Part shown: piece by piece, positions 15,689 to 17,112 of the stretch
Layout: each line of letters opens with the position of its first letter
Numbering within the stretch: the first letter of the stretch is position 1
NCBI GenBank assembly: GCA_003152255.1
Contig: PLZT01000646.1
Location: 4,226 to 21,337 of the forward strand
Length of the DNA: 17,112 nucleotides
From: Methylocystaceae bacterium
Lineage (GTDB): Bacteria > Pseudomonadota > Alphaproteobacteria > Rhizobiales > Beijerinckiaceae
Reading direction: 5' to 3'
The notes under the pieces: generated by a model
Database searches by the model: none
Told to the model about the DNA's origin: nothing
The model's input: the letters and a program-made list of their open reading frames with translations, nothing else
Position numbers and translations under genes: made by a program

Positions 15689-16002
15689 GGAGCTTCACTC
15701 TTCTTGATCGCCAGGCGGCGTTCGTTCGGCCAGCCGCGCCGGGCCATTGGCGCGATATGTTCCTACATTGCATTGAAGTAAATATAATTTGCACGAAGCG
15801 CGCAATTTTACTTAATTTATAGTGAATCCAATTAACCTTTACAGGCTGAACATAGTATTAATTATAGCATGTTCGTGAGATCGCGCATAATCTCGCGGCA
15901 GCGCGGAAGTTCACGCTTGCGCGTCGCTTCCCGCCCGAGAATTTTGGCGGTCTCGACGCCTCGCGCCATTCTCCGCAAAAGTTTTCCGCTCAGAGGCGTG
16001 TC
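15689..16002. promoter_or_regulatory. AT-rich divergent promoter region between the ACP and acyl-CoA-dehydrogenase genes
   Basis: About 15770-15870 is markedly AT-rich compared with everything around it and likely holds both divergent promoters. On the plus strand TTTACA and a later TATAG or TATTAA are candidates, though spacing is not ideal. An imperfect palindrome, AATTTGCACGAAGCGCGCAA (about 15788-15807, TTGC/GCAA arms), may be an operator. The remaining 15862-15969 is open on the minus strand (see the 35-codon ORF). Confidence 0.4.
15862..15969 (-). CDS. Possible 35-residue protein, unknown
   Basis: ATG 15969 follows GCGGAGA and reads MARGVETAKILGREATRKRE, then LPRCREIMRDLTNML and TAA. 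The composition is that of a charged helical peptide and its codons have GC-rich third positions like the neighbours. The same frame stays open upstream, antisense to the dehydrogenase gene, to 16386, which is a point against it. It could be a small protein, a gene remnant or chance. Confidence 0.2.
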   Translation of the reverse strand: MARGVETAKILGREATRKRELPRCREIMRDLTNML

Positions 16003-17112
16003 ATGGCCGTTTCCTTCGTTACGAAACCCGGCCCGATTGTCGAGGCCCAGGAGGCTCCGTCGCGGGACATGGATCCAAGGATCGACGCGGCGGTCGCGGT
16101 CGCGCGACGTCACGCCGACGCCGTCGACGTCGAGGCGCGGTTTCCGCGCGAGGCCTTCGAGGAATTGCGCGCGCAAAAGCTGCTCGGCTTGCTGCTTCCG
16201 GTCGAGGCGGGAGGCGAGGCCGCGCGCGTCTCGGACGTAGCGCAAATCTGTTACGCGCTCGGCCGCGTTTGCTCTTCCACGGCGATGATTTATGCGATGC
16301 ACCAGGCCAATGTCGCCTGCATCGTCCAACATGCCGACGCCACGCCGAAATTTTCGCGCTATCTGCGCCGTATTGGCCAGGAGCAAATGTTGGTGGCGTC
16401 ATCGACGACCGAAGGAAACAACGGCGCGAATGTGCGCATGAGCGAATCGGCGATCCAGTCCGACGCGAAGGGAATTTCGCTAAGCCGCGACTCCTCGGTT
16501 CTCTCCTATGGCGCCGATGCGGACGCAATCGTTTCGACCGCGCGGCGCGCGCCCGAGTCCATCGCGACCGATCAGGTGCTCGTGCTGTTCTTCAGGGAGC
16601 AATACAATCTCACCGATGGCGCGAGTTGGGACGCGCTGGGCATGCGCGGCACCTGCAGCGCGGGTTTTCGGCTTGAAGCGCGCGGAGAAGCCGAACAGGT
16701 TCTGACTTCGCCCTATGAACGCATCCACCGCCACGCGATGATGCCGGTCACCCATTTATTGTGGGCGGCGTGCTGGGCCGGCGTCGCGGCCGGCGCGGTG
16801 GAGCGCGCTCAAGGATTCGCGCGCAAAATCTCACGCCTCGCCAAGGGCGCGCTGCCACCGGGCGCGCCTATGGCGACGCAGGCCTCGCTGTCGCTAATGA
16901 CTCTGGTCAACATGGTCGGCGCGGCGCTCGCCGATTACGAGCGCCGCGCGACGAGCAAGAGTGGGCTCGACGAGATCGCCTTTCAAACCTCTCTCAATCT
17001 TCTCAAGGTCGGCGCTTCGGAATTGGCGATCGAGACCGTCATGCGCGCGCTGGGCGCTGCTGGAATATCGGGCTATCGCAACGATAACGAATTTTCCATC
17101 GGCCGGTCGCTG
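16003..17112 (+). CDS. Acyl-CoA dehydrogenase-family protein, 3' end beyond window
   Basis: From ATG 16003 the frame is open through the last base (370 residues). It has the acyl-CoA dehydrogenase layout: an N-terminal helical domain (FPREAFEELRAQKLLGLLLPVEAGG, the usual entry-loop and VPEExGG-like position), helices with ICYALGRVCSSTAMIYAMHQ, a middle beta domain (LVASSTTEGNNGANVR ... DSSVLSYGADADAIVSTAR ... SWDALGMRGTCSAGFRLE, a GMRGTxS motif), and a C-terminal helical domain. The ending text (ALGAAGISGYRNDNEFSIGRSL) approaches the family's usual end (GGxGYxxxxxxxRxxRD), so little is missing. The catalytic glutamate cannot be assigned with confidence. Its neighbour is a divergent carrier protein, so the substrate may be carrier-bound rather than CoA-bound; that is inference. 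Confidence 0.88.
   Translation, partial: MAVSFVTKPGPIVEAQEAPSRDMDPRIDAAVAVARRHADAVDVEARFPREAFEELRAQKLLGLLLPVEAGGEAARVSDVAQICYALGRVCSSTAMIYAMHQANVACIVQHADATPKFSRYLRRIGQEQMLVASSTTEGNNGANVRMSESAIQSDAKGISLSRDSSVLSYGADADAIVSTARRAPESIATDQVLVLFFREQYNLTDGASWDALGMRGTCSAGFRLEARGEAEQVLTSPYERIHRHAMMPVTHLLWAACWAGVAAGAVERAQGFARKISRLAKGALPPGAPMATQASLSLMTLVNMVGAALADYERRATSKSGLDEIAFQTSLNLLKVGASELAIETVMRALGAAGISGYRNDNEFSIGRSL

Noticed and set aside
15970..16386. Upstream part of the minus-strand frame antisense to the dehydrogenase gene
   Set aside because: It lies opposite a clear acyl-CoA-dehydrogenase sequence and its text is shadow-like; only the last 35 codons outside that gene were kept as a weak candidate.

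Overview
The window looks like a chromosomal segment of a GC-rich alphaproteobacterium. The order Hyphomicrobiales is likely, perhaps a Methylocystaceae/Beijerinckiaceae relative. That placement is an inference from protein style and gene neighbourhoods, not from a marker gene. No rRNA, tRNA, CRISPR array or insertion sequence was recognised.

Layout. (1) 1-624, plus strand: C-terminal part of an M48-type metalloprotease. (2) About 803-9779, minus strand: an exopolysaccharide (EPS) assembly locus. In transcription order it encodes a PHP-type tyrosine phosphatase (CpsB/YwqE-like), a Wzc/ExoP-like chain-length and tyrosine kinase protein, a J-domain protein, a membrane-anchored TPR-like protein, a Wza/GumB-like export lipoprotein and a Wzy/O-antigen-ligase-like polymerase. 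(3) 10177-12894, minus strand: a small secreted Asn/Gly-rich protein with its own promoter and terminator, a DCC-family (DUF393) thiol oxidoreductase, and a FATP/FadD-type acyl-CoA synthetase. (4) 13161-15438, plus strand: a methionine pair, metY (O-acetylhomoserine sulfhydrylase) and a divergent MetA-family acyltransferase, 1 nt apart. (5) 15428-15688, minus strand: an acyl carrier protein. From 16003, plus strand: an acyl-CoA dehydrogenase homologue that runs off the window.

The most notable pattern is disruption confined to the EPS/secreted-protein half. The export protein has an in-frame TAG. The Wzc-like gene is broken by a one-base indel in a run of six G exactly between its two domains. 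The polymerase loses its natural C-terminus by an apparent one-base deletion and reads on antisense into the protease gene. The small secreted protein is separated from its signal peptide by an apparent one-base insertion. Every gene from about 10.7 kb to the window end, and the protease fragment, reads open. The EPS locus may be decaying or reversibly switched off, or the assembly may be locally poor. Read-level data would decide.

Second point of interest: the stand-alone carrier protein facing an acyl-CoA-dehydrogenase homologue resembles the neighbourhoods of amino acid:[carrier protein] ligases in Bradyrhizobium-type bacteria. The ligase itself is not in this window.
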